A stretch of DNA of 64,000 nucleotides from Dugong dugon (Eukaryota > Chordata > Mammalia > Sirenia > Dugongidae): positions 57,305,501-57,369,500 of the forward strand of contig CM057469.1 in assembly GCA_030035585.1 (NCBI GenBank), written 5' to 3'. Below the pieces are notes generated by a model that ran no database searches, was not told the DNA's origin, and was given only the letters and a program-made list of their open reading frames with translations. This document shows, piece after piece, positions 12,006 through 22,979 of this stretch; position 1 is the stretch's first letter, and each line of letters begins with the position of its first letter. Position numbers and translations under genes: made by a program.

Positions 12006-12453
12006 GCTGCTATGGACCAGAAAACTATTCAAATCTAGCTCTGATTCCAAAGTCTGGGCACTTTCGAATACGCTAGAATATTTTAAAGTGAGAGCTAGAA
12101 AAATCTTGAGATCACTTGTAAAAGTCAATGGTTATTTAAAAAAAAAAAAAAAGTTGGGTCAACTAACAAGGCAAGCAACTATGCGACTGGCCACTCAGTA
12201 TCATTCTGTGCCTCAACTTGTTCTGTTCAACTAAAATCTATTAAGTGCCTACTCTGGTATTAAAGATACATGTATACAGAGAACTACTACATAATTTATA
12301 GTGAACTGGAAACAATCTGAATGTCTATCAACAGGCTGACATTCATATTATCAAGTTGGAAAATCCTTATAAATGTGAATCTAGATATGTATAGTCTCAA
12401 GAAGGGCACAAAAGGACACCAATGCAATTATTAACATTGGCTGTTACTACACA

Positions 12454-12819
12454 CACCATCTCCTCACTTATCAACATGGTTAGGTTCCAAAGACCAGGAT
12501 CGTTCCGCAAAATCAGCGTTATGTCAAAATCGAAGGTGACCACATCAAATCACAAAATGGAGGATGACTACATCACTACACAACTGCCAAATTACATCGT
12601 GACATAACTGCCAAGTCACTGAGAACTGTGGTCCAGCCAAGTTGACATATAACCTTAACCATCAAGTCAGCATTACTCTCACCTCGCACCTCAGCGTTTG
12701 TTACTGCCAGACGTACATCACTAATGTGCAAAACAATCAGACAGTAGATTTTTTTTTACTACAGTCATAAATGTGAAATATCAGATAATGAGAGAGTCAA
12801 TAAGTGAGGAGAAGGTGTA
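12454..12819. mobile_element. DNA transposon remnant with terminal inverted repeats
   Basis: The left end 'accatctcctcacttatcaac' is the inverse of the right end 'gtcaataagtgaggagaagg'. Between them, 12545-12660 holds 'cacaaaatggaggatgactac' and 'ggtccagccaagttgacata', which resemble the LTR-like element at 41215-41715. This may be a fragment nested in the transposon. Family not identified. Confidence 0.55.
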
Positions 12820-12934
12820 CTGGAAATCAATAGTAAAAAGAAAAGTCGAACATTTATAAAGAAAATGTTCCACATTCTACTTTGGTAAGCAGCCATCTAA
12901 GATACTTCACTGGTCTCACCTCATCTGAAGCAAG

Positions 12935-13470
12935 GGACAATGAAGAAAACCAAAGACCCAAAGGAAAGATTAGTCCAAAGGACTAACATCACAAGTACTA
13001 CAGCCTCCACCAGACTGAGTCCAGCACATCTAGATGGTGCCCAGCTACTACCACCAACTGCTCTGACAGGATCACAACAGAGGGTCCAGGACAGAGCTGG
13101 AGAAAAATGTAGAACAAAATTCTAACTCACAAAAAAAAAAGATCAGACTTACTGGTCTGACAGAGACTGGAGAAACCCCAGACACCCTCTTAGCTCAGTA
13201 GTGAAGTCACTCCTGAGGTTCACCCTTCGGCCAAAGATTAGACAGGCCCATTAAACAAACCTAGACTAAATGGGCACACCAGCCTAGGGGCAAGAAGGAG
13301 AAGGCAGGAGGGGACAGGAAAGCTGGTAATAGGGAACTCAAGGTTGAGAAGGGGAGAGGGTTGACATGTTGTGGGGTTGACAACCAACGTCACAATATGT
13401 GCACTGTTTAATGAGAAGCTAGTTTGTTCTGTAAACCTTCATCTAAAGTACACTTAAAAAAAAATCAAAT
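12935..13470 (+). mobile_element. LINE-mobilised A-tailed repeat, family X copy 1
   Basis: Begins near 'gaagaaaaccaaagaccc', passes 'gtccaggacagagctggag' and 'gatcagacttactggtctga', and ends 'ctgtaaaccttcatctaaag' plus an A-rich tail. The same text recurs at 21255, 28205, 52495 and 57045, always on the plus strand. No coding potential beyond short chance frames. It may be the 3' UTR of a lineage-specific LINE or a separate non-autonomous family; I cannot tell which. Confidence 0.7.
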
Positions 13471-13669
13471 ATTAAAAATCCTATACATTATACCAAAACA
13501 AAAACATTACTGAATAAAAGTGTCTCAAAATCTTCTGCAAAGGTAGAATTTCAAGCAGTCACATGTTTATATAACCTCATGTTAAACATATACACATCTT
13601 TTTGGAGGCAGGCATAGTATTCAGCTGTTAGCATCTATAAAACAAAATCCCTTTATCAATTTCTAATAA

Positions 13670-13860
13670 AGCATAGCATAATGGAAAGAGAAATAAGCAA
13701 TGATTCATGAGACCTGGGTTCTAATCTCAGCACTGCCTTAAAGTTCTTAACCTTGAGCAAAAACACAATTTCTTTGAGTCTTATTTTACTCATGTATAAA
13801 GCAAGGATTCTACCCTGCTTAATCCAATCCACATTTTGTGAGGTACACAAGGTATTAAAC
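13670..13860 (+). repeat. MIR
   Basis: MIR core order is visible: 'catagcataatggaaagag', 'gacctgggttctaatctcag', 'ccttgagcaa', then 'ctcatgtataaagcaagg'. Diverged mammalian-wide SINE. Confidence 0.75.
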
Positions 13861-13910
13861 CCTAAACGAAGAAAAATCAGTTAATATAGAGTCCTTTTAT
13901 ATTTATATTA

Positions 13911-14122
13911 GAAGCCCTGGTGGCACAGTGGTTGAAGTGCTTGGCTGCTAACCAAAAGGCTGGTGGTTCGGATCCACCAGCCCTTCTGCAGGAGAAAGAT
14001 GTGGCAGTCTGTTTCTGTAAAAATTTACAGCCTTGGAAACCCTATGAGGCAGTTCTACTCTGTCCTATAGAGTTGCTTTAAGTTGGAATCAAATTGATGG
14101 CAATGGGTTTGGTTTTCTGGTT
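13911..14122 (+). mobile_element. AfroSINE, long subtype
   Basis: From GAAGCCCTGGTGGCACAGTG to the tail 'caatgggtttggttttctgg'. Contains the 'ggagaaagatgtggcagtct' block. Well preserved. Confidence 0.92.
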
Positions 14123-15160
14123 TTATATTAAGTAAAAAGTTGGGGAGGGAGCTTTAAAAAGTTAATGAAATGCAAACATAATTTCTATGTCAAGCATGTT
14201 AGTAGGCCCCGGCAAAGATATATATTAATATTCTCACAATACCTAAAAACCTCAAAATCTAGGAGATAAGCACATGCAACTCTAACGCAGTAAAACATGT
14301 ATACACTGCATATGAAATGTACACAGAAGTTCTAGAAGTTCAGAGGTAGGAGAGATCACTACCACCTGTGCTGATCCGAAAAACTTTGACGGATAGTTGA
14401 ACTGAGTCTTAAATAGGGTGACCATATAACTTGTCATTCAAAGCAGAACACCATGCCAAAGTGAAAGGGAGTGCTAAAATTTAAACAACATAAGTTTTGA
14501 AATATTTACATATGGACTAACAGAACTGTATTTATATGCACTGACTAACAGATATTATGCTACTGGTAGGTCTAATAGTCAAAAATAATTTTCTTAAAAA
14601 ATATCTGGAGTCTTCCTCCCCAGGAAAATACTTTGGTGGGGTTCTCCTAAACTGTCGCCAATGCCTTAAATTTAATTGACTGTTAGGTCATCTATGCACA
14701 CCACAACAAGGTTTTCTATCCCTACCAGAGGCTTTGACAACAATTTGATTGTCATTCCTCTTAACCTTACCAACAAGTCTTACCAGAAACAGCAGGGATA
14801 GCCTCTGAACGTCCCATGCAAAACACCAGCAGGTGTCTTCTCCAACCCCACTTTCAGTCATTCTTTGGCATGGGCAAATGTTATTTGGCTGATGGTTTGA
14901 ACAACAGGACAAACAGGATCGAAAGCCCTCAGTCAGTCTCTCCAAAAACAAGGGCTAATCTCAATTATTGAACTGAACTAGAAACTCTAAACTGGAGGCA
15001 CTATCAACTTGTACCCCGTGACTAAGTATGTCCCATTTTAGAGGCTCCAACAATAGTAAACACTTTCTTCCAGGGGTACCATGTGCACCCCCATGAATAT
15101 ACAACTTCTATGAAAGTGAAGCATTAACTTGCTTCTCTTCCCAAAACAAGGTGACATATA
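14123..15160. other. No gene or clear repeat recognised
   Basis: AT-rich single-copy-looking sequence, probably UCHL5 intron. A minus-strand open frame at 14688-14951 lacks any recognisable domain, splice context or codon pattern and is taken as chance. Confidence 0.4.
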
Positions 15161-15162
15161 TC

Positions 15163-15490
15163 TTGTGTTGTTAGTTGTAATTGAGTTGGCTCCAACTCAT
15201 GGTGACCTTATGTATAACAGAACAAAACACTGCCTGGTCCTGTGCCATCTTTGCCATCAACGTGGGGTCTCATCTTCCAGCACTGTATCAGGCAATATTC
15301 TATTGTTATACACAGGGTTTTCACTGGTTATTTTTTGGAAGTAGATAGTCAGGCCTTTCTTCCTAGTTTGTCATGGTCTGGAAGCTCCACTGAAACCTGT
15401 CCACATGGGTGGCCTTGCTGGTACATAAAATACCTGTGGCCTAGCTTCAAGCCTCATACCAACACACAAGCCACCACAGTAAGGTAGTTG
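15163..15490. mobile_element. RTE-associated non-autonomous repeat, near full length
   Basis: The left part 'gttgttagttgtaattgagt' followed by 'actcatggtgaccttatgta' resembles the reverse complement of the RTE 3' end. The remainder ('agtttgtcatggtctggaag', 'catgggtggccttgctgg', 'cacaagccaccacagtaagg') is not part of the RTE copies in this window. A second fragment is at 11205-11362. It looks like a non-autonomous element combining an RTE tail with unrelated sequence. Confidence 0.6.
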
Positions 15491-15604
15491 TAACGGACCT
15501 TCAAGTGTTTAAGGAAACAAACACCACCTTAACCTAGAAAGGCAGATCTACCTTAACTCAGTTTCTATGCATGATGAAACTACCTTAGACTTCCTCCTTG
15601 TAAA

Positions 15605-15822
15605 GAGCCCTGGTGGTACAGTGGTTAAGCACTCAGCTGCTAACTGAAAGGTCAGAGGTTTGAGCCCACCAGCAGCATCATGGGAGAAAGATGTGGCAGT
15701 CAGCTTCCGTAAAGATTACAACCTTGGAAATCCTATAAGGTAGTTCTGCTCTGTACCATAGGGTCACTATGAGTCGGAATCAACTTGACGATAACGGGTT
15801 TGGGTTTGGGTTTGGGTTTCCT
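15605..15822 (+). mobile_element. AfroSINE, long subtype, with GGGTTT tail repeats
   Basis: From GAGCCCTGGTGGTACAGTGG to 'gacgataacgggtttgggtt'. The tail has about four GGGTTT units, an expansion of the usual 'gggtttggtttt' end, and resembles a telomere-like simple repeat by coincidence. Confidence 0.92.
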
Positions 15823-16039
15823 CCTTGCAGGCCAAAGTGGACTCTACACAATCACTAATACACCTTGCTGTACCTGGATGTCTTGAGCCAAGAGGAAAAA
15901 GGTAAGTACAAAAACTTAAAAGAAAGCTTCATGATTTCGTAATATAAACATCACAAGAGACAATTTGAACAGATTTTGTACCAGCCCTGTAATTCAGATT
16001 AATCAGAGTATCTTAGGAAGCATATTACGTATAGAAAGG

Positions 16040-16530
16040 AAAGGTGGACATTGTTGGGATATAATTATCAATGGGTTTCTCTTGTTTCTGCATGTCTTCT
16101 GAGCAAGAGGTATTAACAGTTTTGTTCTGGACTACCTTCTCAAGAATGTTTATACAGTAAACAAACTTGAAAAACTACCCCAGAGATAGGGTCTTCCTCT
16201 GGGGCAGAGGGCATACTTGTTTGCTGTCCAGAAAAATAAAGATGTCTTCCTAGAGGCAAAGGTTGAACAGGTTAGGCGTTCCCTAAGATTGGGAGTTCCC
16301 TAAATTGGGAGTTCCCTAAATTGGGAGTTCTCAGCTATGGTACAAACTCATTATGTGTGCAGCATCCACCTGGGTCTCTTTCTTTCCCCAAGGACTAGGA
16401 AGGCAAGGAAACCAATATGAACATGAAGCTCATGCTGCCTATTGTGCTATCATACAATCCTTTATCTCTGACCTAGAAGTTGTCTGTCAGCATGTATGAA
16501 ACTGTGGCAGGGTAACTTGTTAGCTGTCAA
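16040..16530 (+). repeat. Possible LTR remnant containing an 18-bp tandem repeat
   Basis: The text around 'agggtcttcctctggggcag' and 'ccagaaaaataaagatgtct' is LTR-like (AATAAA within a short U3/R-type context), but the family is uncertain and ends are not defined. At 16279-16331 a unit close to 'ttccctaaattgggag' occurs three times in tandem. Confidence 0.4.
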
Positions 16531-16554
16531 TCACGGTAAAATCTAATATCCTTC

Positions 16555-17525
16555 ATATCTTAACAGATGTCAGATTCTGTCAAATGCTTTTTGCATCTAC
16601 TGAGATAATCATCTGGTTTTACTGCTGTTAACATGGTGAATTACTGATTGATTTGTAAATGTTAAACAAACCCTGATTTCCTGGGATAAACCTCCATTTG
16701 ATCATGATGTATTATTGTCCTTTCACTATACAATTGGATTCAATTTATTAAAATTTTGTTTATAATTTCTGCATCTATGTTGATGAGAGATATAGGTCTG
16801 TAGTTTTCTTTTCTTGTATAATGTCTTTGATTTTAGAGTCAGGGTAATGCTAGCCTCATAGAATCAGTTGAGAAGTATTCCTTCTCCAATTTTTAGGAAG
16901 AGGTTGTATAGAATAAGTATTATTTATTCTTTATATATTGGATGGAATTTACCAATGAAGCCTTCTTGGCTACAGTTTTTTTTGGGGGGGAACGTTTTAA
17001 AGTATAATTTTTAATTTCTTTAACAGATACAGGGCTAGACTGGCTATCTATTTCTTCTGGAGTGAGCTTTGGTAATTTTTATCTTTAAAGGAATTTGTAC
17101 ATTCCATCTTAGTTGTCAAATTTATGGGCATAAAATTGTTTACAATATTCTGTTTTTATCCTTTTAATATCTGCAGAATCTGTAGTGATGCTACTTCTCT
17201 CATTCTTGATATGATATTGCTGATTTGTGTCTCTTTTTTTTTTTTTCCTGTCCAGTGTGACTAGAGGTTTATCAATTTTACTGACCTCAAAGAACCAGCT
17301 TCTGGTCTTATGGATTTTTCTTTTTCTTTCTTTTGTTTCACTGATATCAACTCTGACCTTTAATATTTCCTTTCTTCTACTTAATTTAGGCTTAATTTTA
17401 TATTCCTTTTCTAGTTTGCTTAAGTGGAAGCTGGGATCATTGATTTGTTTTAGGAAAGATATATCCAGTCCCTGTATTCTATCCTGCCTGGAAGTGGAAG
17501 TTTACAGCTTCTACTTTGATTGGTA
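16555..17525 (-). mobile_element. L1 ORF2 fragment
   Basis: Reverse-oriented L1 reverse transcriptase region, recognised from plus-strand text such as 'gtcaaatgctttttgcatct', 'gaagccttcttggctacag' and 'caaagaaccagcttctggtc'. Contains many stops in the coding sense. Sits in the presumed UCHL5 intron. Confidence 0.85.
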
Positions 17526-17964
17526 GACTATCACAGCGTATTTTGGTGCATTTATGTATTATGAACATATCTCAACCAATTAAAAGTATAATTTTGCTCC
17601 ATAAGTTTCTTAATACCACAAAGTTACTACCATGATGTTACATTCCACCAAAATTTGTATTCATGTATCAACTGCATATACAAATAATCTCCCCTCCAAT
17701 GCTGAACTTTTAAAATAAATTTACAACAGCACCCACAATACAAATTGTACTTTTAAACAAATGAATTTCCAGAAAACTTTTTAAATCCATGAATTCAAGA
17801 CTTCTTAAATCCATGAGAAAGAAGTTAAATATTGGAACAAACTAATTTTCTCTTTGAAGTACCTGGTGATTATGTAAAACTACCATCATTTAACTTTTTG
17901 CAAAGCTCTTCTGCTCTTACATGCAGGTGCAGAAAATACATTTACATATCACTCTAAAGGGCAT

Positions 17965-18117
17965 GGAAACCCTGGTGGCATAGTGGTTAAGAGCTACAGC
18001 TGCTAACCAAAAGGTCAGTAGTTTGAGTCCACCAGGCGCTCCTCAGAAACCCCATAAGGCAGTTGTACTGTCTGATAGCGTCACTACGAGTCAGAATCGA
18101 CTCAACAGCAACAGGCT
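17965..18117 (+). mobile_element. AfroSINE, short subtype
   Basis: From 'ggaaaccctggtggcatagt' to 'gactcaacagcaacaggc', lacking the 'agaaagatgtggcag' block. Confidence 0.9.
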
Positions 18118-18289
18118 TTCTTTCCTGAAGAGCATGACTTTAGTTAAATCATTTTCAATTCCAAATTTTCTGCACACATGAAAATTAAAGCAACACCTGT
18201 TAATGCATTGGATTATCTGAAAAGAAACAAACCTACCTAGTATAATATTTCTCAAAGTTAACTTTAATATGTCACAATAGTTAAGGTTT

Positions 18290-19245
18290 TGAAGATATAA
18301 TTTACTGTTTAACCTGTGGACATCTCAAACTCAGTGTATGCCCAAAACTGAACCCACTTTCTTGCCCATCAAGCCTACACTTTTCTTGTACTTAACACAA
18401 GACACCCAAGCTAGAAACCATAGTCATTTCACTTCTCTTTTCCCCCATATCCAGTCAGTCCGCATTCCTGTTGATTTTAATTCAGCAAAATTACTGAATC
18501 TACCTCCCCCTCTCTAACTCACTACTTTAAGTAAGGTCAATCATCTCAGACTTTGATCACTTTAAGAGACTTTTAGCTTCTCTCACTTCATTCCAATCCA
18601 CTCTGCATACCACAAGCATAGTAATCTTTCTTAGTTATAAAAACAATCATGTCATTATCCCATTCAAATATCTTTGACAGTGAAGTCCCCAGTTATTGCA
18701 GGGCAATCCAAACTACACAATATGGCATACAGTCTGGCCTCAGCTTATCTTTTCAGCTTTAGATCCAAATACTTTTCCATCCTGTTACACTGTTTCACTT
18801 TGCTAGCTGCTCCCTAAGCCATATACTTTAACATCACTACTGTTCCTGTTTTTCCACTGCCCATGCAGTGGAACATTTCATACATACTATAGCATGGTAA
18901 GGGAGCCCTGGTAGTGCAATGGTTAAAGCACTTGGCTGCTAACTGAAAGGTCGACAGTTCAACCCAGCAGCCACTCTGCAGGAGAAAGATGTGGCATTCT
19001 GCTTTCATAAAGATTTACAGCCTTAGAAACCATATAGAGCAGTTATACTCTGTCCTATAGGGTCGCTATGAGTCAGAATCAACTCCATGGCAGTGGGTTT
19101 GGTTTGGGATAACATAGCAGTTAGCACACGATATTATTATTTGACCGTGAGTTCTTCAGCAGTCATGGTTTATTCACCTTAAAAATTCCCAATCCCTAGT
19201 AGTGTGCCTGAAAACATAGTAGATGAACAATATACGCTCAACAAA
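18290..19245 (+). repeat. L2-type ancient LINE remnant, split by a SINE
   Basis: The text 'tccagtcagtccgcattcct', 'ctttcttagttataaaaaca', 'cagtctggcctcagcttatc' and, after the SINE, 'tagtgtgcctgaaaacatag' follows the order of a mammalian-wide L2-like repeat. Strongly diverged. Confidence 0.5.
18901..19110 (+). mobile_element. AfroSINE, long subtype
   Basis: From GGGAGCCCTGGTAGTGCAAT to 'ctccatggcagtgggtttgg'. Nested in the L2-like remnant. Confidence 0.92.
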
Positions 19246-20149
19246 CGATATTCCAAGTATTCAGCTATGCACAACAAACAATGTATCAACATTTAATTCT
19301 TATTCTGAATACACGTTTTAACCAACAGTTAGAACTAATAACACTTGAGGAAATTAACAGATGAAAAATAAAGTTACTGACCAAATAAGAGATCGGGAAC
19401 ATGAGAGACAGAGAAAGATAAAAAGCAAAATATGCTGATTATTTAGGATGGAAGCCAGGGAATAGAGCCAGAGAGAAATTATGGGGGAAATCTCTAGTCT
19501 AGAGCACTAGTTCAAGAAAACACACATCACCGGAAGCTAAGAATGAGCAGGGGGCAGAGGAGCCAGCGAAGTGGCCTGTCAGTCCCGCGCAGTCAGCGTG
19601 TGGGGTGGTCCTGCAGAGCTGGTAACACATTCAAGGTGTTCTGCTTTGATTAACTAGAATCTCGGGTTCCCGCGCGGCTTGGACTTTAGATACTCCACCC
19701 TCGGGAAGGCCCACCCTGTCGGGCTTTTCCTGCAGGACTGATGGCCTGTGCGATGCACCCAGGTACTCCCGCGCGAGATAGGGAGCGCCCTGCAGAGGAG
19801 AATGAAAAAGATGTATGCCTATGGGGATGGGGGGGCGTTCAAGTCAAGTAAGCAAGTTTTCTTCATTTTTTTGAGTGCCGGTTCCTAAGGACACAGAGAA
19901 GTACAAGAGAGATACGGTCGTTGCCCTCGTGGCATGGCTTTCAAAACTACTGTGGAAACACGATGGCCAAAGGCTGAGGAAAGGGGGTGGAGGGGTAGGG
20001 GGAGCCCTGCATTTCCCCTCCCTGACTCCAGATTCCTAGAGCCACCTCCCCTCAGACGCGGAGCGGTGGCGGCCGCAGGGAACCGCTCCAGGTGCAGCCT
20101 GGGCCTCCTCCCGTGACCCTCGGCCCAGGACGGTACCCTTGGTTCTCAC

Positions 20150-20225
20150 CGAATCCTTTAATGAGCTCGGTGAAGACCCCGGGGTCGCTCTCCATAAGGC
20201 ACCACTCCCCAGCATTGCCCGTCAT
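20150..20225 (-). CDS. UCHL5: UCHL5 coding exon 1 (N-terminus of UCH37 deubiquitinase)
   Basis: The minus strand from 20225 encodes MTGNAGEWCLMESDPGVFTE followed by LIKGF plus one base, then a GTGAG splice donor (20149-20145). This matches the start of UCHL5/UCH37, a cysteine-protease deubiquitinase of the UCH family that associates with the 19S proteasome through ADRM1/RPN13 and with the INO80 complex. Only the first 25 residues of an approximately 330-residue protein lie here; the catalytic Cys and His are on later exons. I searched the sequence to the left for exons 2 and 3 and recognised none, so intron 1 probably extends past position 1. An in-frame upstream ATG (about 20252) gives a nine-residue extension, but the ATG at 20225 matches the known family start. 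Confidence 0.93.
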
Positions 20226-20569
20226 GGCCCGACCGCACGCCGCCCCCCGCACCAGGTGCCGCCGGTCACAGATCTCGGTAAACCCGCCGCTGAGCTCGTC
20301 AACCCCACGTCACCCCGCCTACTTCCCGACAGCCTCCGGGCGCCGTCACCTGCAGCGCGTCGGAGCGCGGGAGGACGCTCTAGCCATCCGAGAGACATCG
20401 AAACCCTTCTTCGGCCTTGCAGGACCCGTAGCGGATTCGGAAGGGGCAGGGGCTTGAGAAAAAAAGGGCGGGGATTCAGAGCGCCGAAAGAGGTAACATC
20501 CGGGGTCCTCGCTAATCTGGAGAGAGGGCGGGGCTCGATCGCAGGAACGGAGCCTGAAAGCTCCGGTGC

Positions 20570-20695
20570 CCGTAGAGCTGGAGCAGCTGCTGCCTTCCAG
20601 GCCGCCGACTCCTGTGATTTCCAGCGGTGCGCTGAGCTTCTACCAGCAGCGCTGAGGGTACAAGGGTCTGCTGGGATCTCGGCCGCCAAGCACAG
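20570..20695 (+). other. RO60: RO60 5' UTR exon 1 (approximate start)
   Basis: The CpG island contains a strong plus-strand splice donor, CACAG|GTGAGG, with the exon ending at 20695. The next usable acceptor leading to RO60 coding sequence is at 37565, giving an intron of about 16.9 kb. Exon 1 has no in-frame RO60 start and is taken as 5' UTR. The start coordinate is a guess. Confidence 0.6.
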
Positions 20696-21254
20696 GTGAG
20701 GAAAGTGCGGGAGGCCGGCTGAGGGGCCCTTTGTGCGGTCTGAACGGCCCCGAGGACGCTCAGGGTCTCACGGCTCCTCCGTGGCCCTCACCCTGCATCG
20801 CAGCGGCAGGGGCAAACACTTCGCCAGACCATCGTTCTCCTTTGCCCCGCCTCTGCGCCCTGCCCATGCTGGGTAGCGGGACCAGCATCGCTGTAGAGAC
20901 ATCCTCGCCTAGCCGCGCGGCACTCTCCCGATGGTGGGCCCTTCCCGAACCCGAGACCCCTTCTGCTTCTAACTGCAGAGCTTCCTGCAGGCCTGCGTCA
21001 AGGGCGCCTGTTTTACTCCTCCTCTTCCTCCTTCTCCCCCGGCTTCTGCGTGGAGGGGCGTTGCCGCTGATCCGGGGTTTGGGAAAATCTTTGTGGGAAG
21101 AGGGAAAACGAATTTACCCAAGAGAGAATGACGAGGGGGAGGAGAAGGATCTGTCCTACGGCCCATAGTGATGGTACACAAATGTAAGGGAATGCGATGC
21201 CCCAAATGAAAATGAGGTTGATAAAACGTTGTACTAATCTAAAAATATTGACTG

Positions 21255-21690
21255 AGTAGGAGAAAAATTTAGAACAAAAAATCAAATTCACAAAAAAGAT
21301 CAGACTTATTGGTCTGATAGAGACTGGAGGAACCATGAGACTATGGCCATAAAACACCCTTCTGACCTGGAATTGAAGCCATTCCGGGAGACCACCTTTC
21401 AGCCAGACAATAGACAGGCCCATAAAATAAACAGTAACAGCGTTCCTTAGAACAATCAATTATACGAGATCAGAAGGAAAACATTTGCTGAAAAAGCAAA
21501 GAGTTGGCAGGAAGGGGTAGAGAATCCAGACAAAAGGAGACGAGGAGCCCAGGGTGGCAGTGGAGAGAGTGCTGACACATTAAAGGGAAGGCAACCAATG
21601 TCATGGAACACTTTTTGTACAAACTATTGAATGGGAAACTAATTTGTTCTGTAAACTTTCACCTAAAGCACAATAAAAATTTTTTTTAAA
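21255..21690 (+). mobile_element. LINE-mobilised A-tailed repeat, family X copy 2
   Basis: From 'gagtaggagaaaaatttaga' through 'gatcagacttattggtctga', 'gccagacaatagacaggccc' and 'ggcaaccaatgtcatgg' to 'cacctaaagcacaataaaaa' and an A/T-rich tail. 5'-truncated compared with copies 1 and 5. Lies at the edge of the CpG island in RO60 intron 1. Confidence 0.7.
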
Positions 21691-22082
21691 TAAATAAAAA
21701 TACCTATGATGTTATAAGATTGGATGGTGATGAGTTAAGCCAAAAATGGCTATTTTCCCTAAATGACTAAATTATCCTCGTTTAGCAGGCTCTTACAGAG
21801 TACTATAGTGTTAAGATTAAAGTCTTTAAGAGTACATTTATGCATCACCGCAGAAACTAAGCGTTCCAAGAAGGGCCTTTGGTTTCCAGAGAGAAAATAC
21901 TTTAGTGAATAAAACTCTGACTCCTTACTTCTCAAACAGATGATTGTCTTAGGGTTCTCTAGAGAAATAGAACCAGTAAGATATATATAAATATGTATAT
22001 ATACACATAGAGAGACAGATCTATTTTAAGGAATTGGCTCACTTGGTTGTGAGGTTGGCAAGTCCAAAATCTGTAGGTCAAG

Positions 22083-22287
22083 TTGTTATTAGGTTCTATG
22101 GAGTCAATTTTTGACTCATAGTGTCCCCTGTGACAAAGTAGGACTGTCCTCTAGGGTTTTCTAGGATGTAACCTTTACTGGAGCAGATCGCCATGTCTCT
22201 CTCCCATGGAGCCACTGAATGGGTTCAAATAGCCAACGTTTCACCCAGCAGCCGAGCGCTTAACCATTGCACCGCCAGGGCTCCTTG
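22083..22287 (-). mobile_element. AfroSINE variant with an RTE-type tail
   Basis: On the minus strand it starts AAGGAGCCCTGGCGGTGCAA, includes 'cccatgggagagagacatgg'-type body sequence in reverse, and ends 'gaacctaataacaacttg'. The tail matches the RTE 3' end (cacctaacaacaac) rather than the usual 'caacgggtttggttt' of AfroSINE. Inserted in the MLT2-like LTR. Confidence 0.8.
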
Positions 22288-22533
22288 TAGGTCAGGTAAC
22301 AGACTGGAGATTCCTTCAGTCTTCTGTCCCCAAATCTGTAGGTCATAGAAGAGTGGAGGAGTTCTGGCAAGAAGTCTGTTTACAATCTGGAGGGAGAATG
22401 CACCTTAGGAAAAACCCTTTTTCGCTCTTAAGGCCATCAGCTGATTACATGAGGCCCACCCACATTATGGAGGATAATGTGCTTTACTGAAAGCCAACTG
22501 ATTTAATTATATATAACCGTTTCATAACATGAG

Positions 22534-22873
22534 GCATTGGTGGGTCGGTGGAAGAATTCTCACCTTTCGTGCAGGAGACCTGAGTTCGGTTCCTCGCCAG
22601 TGCACCTCACACACAGCCAGTACTCTGTCTTTGGAGGCTTGTGTATTGCTATGATGCTGAACAGGTTTAAGTAGAGCTTCCAGACTAAAATGGCATAGGA
22701 AGAAAGGTGTGGTAATCTACTACTGAAAATCAGCCAGTGAAAACCCTGCTGATCACAGTGATCTGATCCACAGCCAATCATGGGGATGGCACAGGATTTG
22801 GCAGCAGTTCATTCCATTGTGCATGGGATCTCCATGAGTCAAGGCTGACTTGATGGCACCTAACAACAATTTC
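22534..22873 (+). mobile_element. tRNA-Gly-headed SINE with RTE tail
   Basis: The head GGCATTGGTGGGTCGGTGGA and 'gaattctcacctttcgtgca' follow a tRNA-Gly layout, including the anticodon arm and the B box 'gagttcggttcctcg'. The body contains 'gcttgtgtattgctatgatg' and 'agcttccagactaaaatggc'. The end 'gggatggcacaggatttggc' followed by 'gatggcacctaacaacaa' is the RTE 3' terminus. A composite SINE distinct from AfroSINE. Confidence 0.8.
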
Positions 22874-22979
22874 AAATGAGCATCTAGACTAGTATTTGAC
22901 CAAACAACTGGGTACCATAGTCTAACCAAGTTGACACATAAACATATAAAATTAACTATCACAGCTATACCTTCTGCTT

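Larger units (their letters stand above)
19900..21080. promoter_or_regulatory. CpG island, bidirectional UCHL5/RO60 promoter
   Basis: The only long GC- and CpG-rich stretch in an otherwise AT-rich window. It contains the first coding exon of UCHL5 on the minus strand and the presumed first, non-coding exon of RO60 on the plus strand, in head-to-head arrangement. A CRE-half-like ACGTCA lies at 20307-20312, and no TATA box is evident between the two starts, as expected for a CpG-island housekeeping promoter. The transcription start sites were not determined; roughly 300-400 bp separate the UCHL5 ATG and the RO60 first exon. Confidence 0.85.
21945..22970 (-). mobile_element. MLT2-like (ERVL) LTR carrying two nested SINEs
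   Basis: Reverse-oriented: it opens with 'cttagggttctctagagaaa' and 'ttttaaggaattggctcact'. It continues with 'gatgaggcccacccacatt'-type text near 22450, and closes with 'aaccaagttgacacataaac' and 'aaaattaactatcaca'. SINEs at 22083-22287 and 22534-22873 interrupt it. No internal ERV sequence adjoins, so it is probably a solo LTR. Confidence 0.75.

Noticed and set aside
15795-15822. Interstitial telomere-like repeat
   Set aside because: The GGGTTT units are an expansion of the ordinary AfroSINE tail, only about four copies long.
1-20149. Search for UCHL5 exons 2 and 3 on the minus strand
   Set aside because: No segment encoding the next UCHL5 residues with flanking splice sites was recognised; the stretch is repeat-rich intron as far as I can see.
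20139-20699. 186- and 155-codon open frames in the CpG island
   Set aside because: GC-rich DNA has few stops; the frames show no known domain and overlap UCHL5 exon 1 and RO60 5' UTR in other frames.
20731-21459. 145- and 148-codon frames downstream of RO60 exon 1
   Set aside because: They have no recognisable domain, run into the family X repeat, and lack splice or start context.
22534-22610. A possible tRNA-Gly gene
   Set aside because: The tRNA-like part is diverged (disrupted acceptor stem) and continues directly into a SINE body with an RTE tail.
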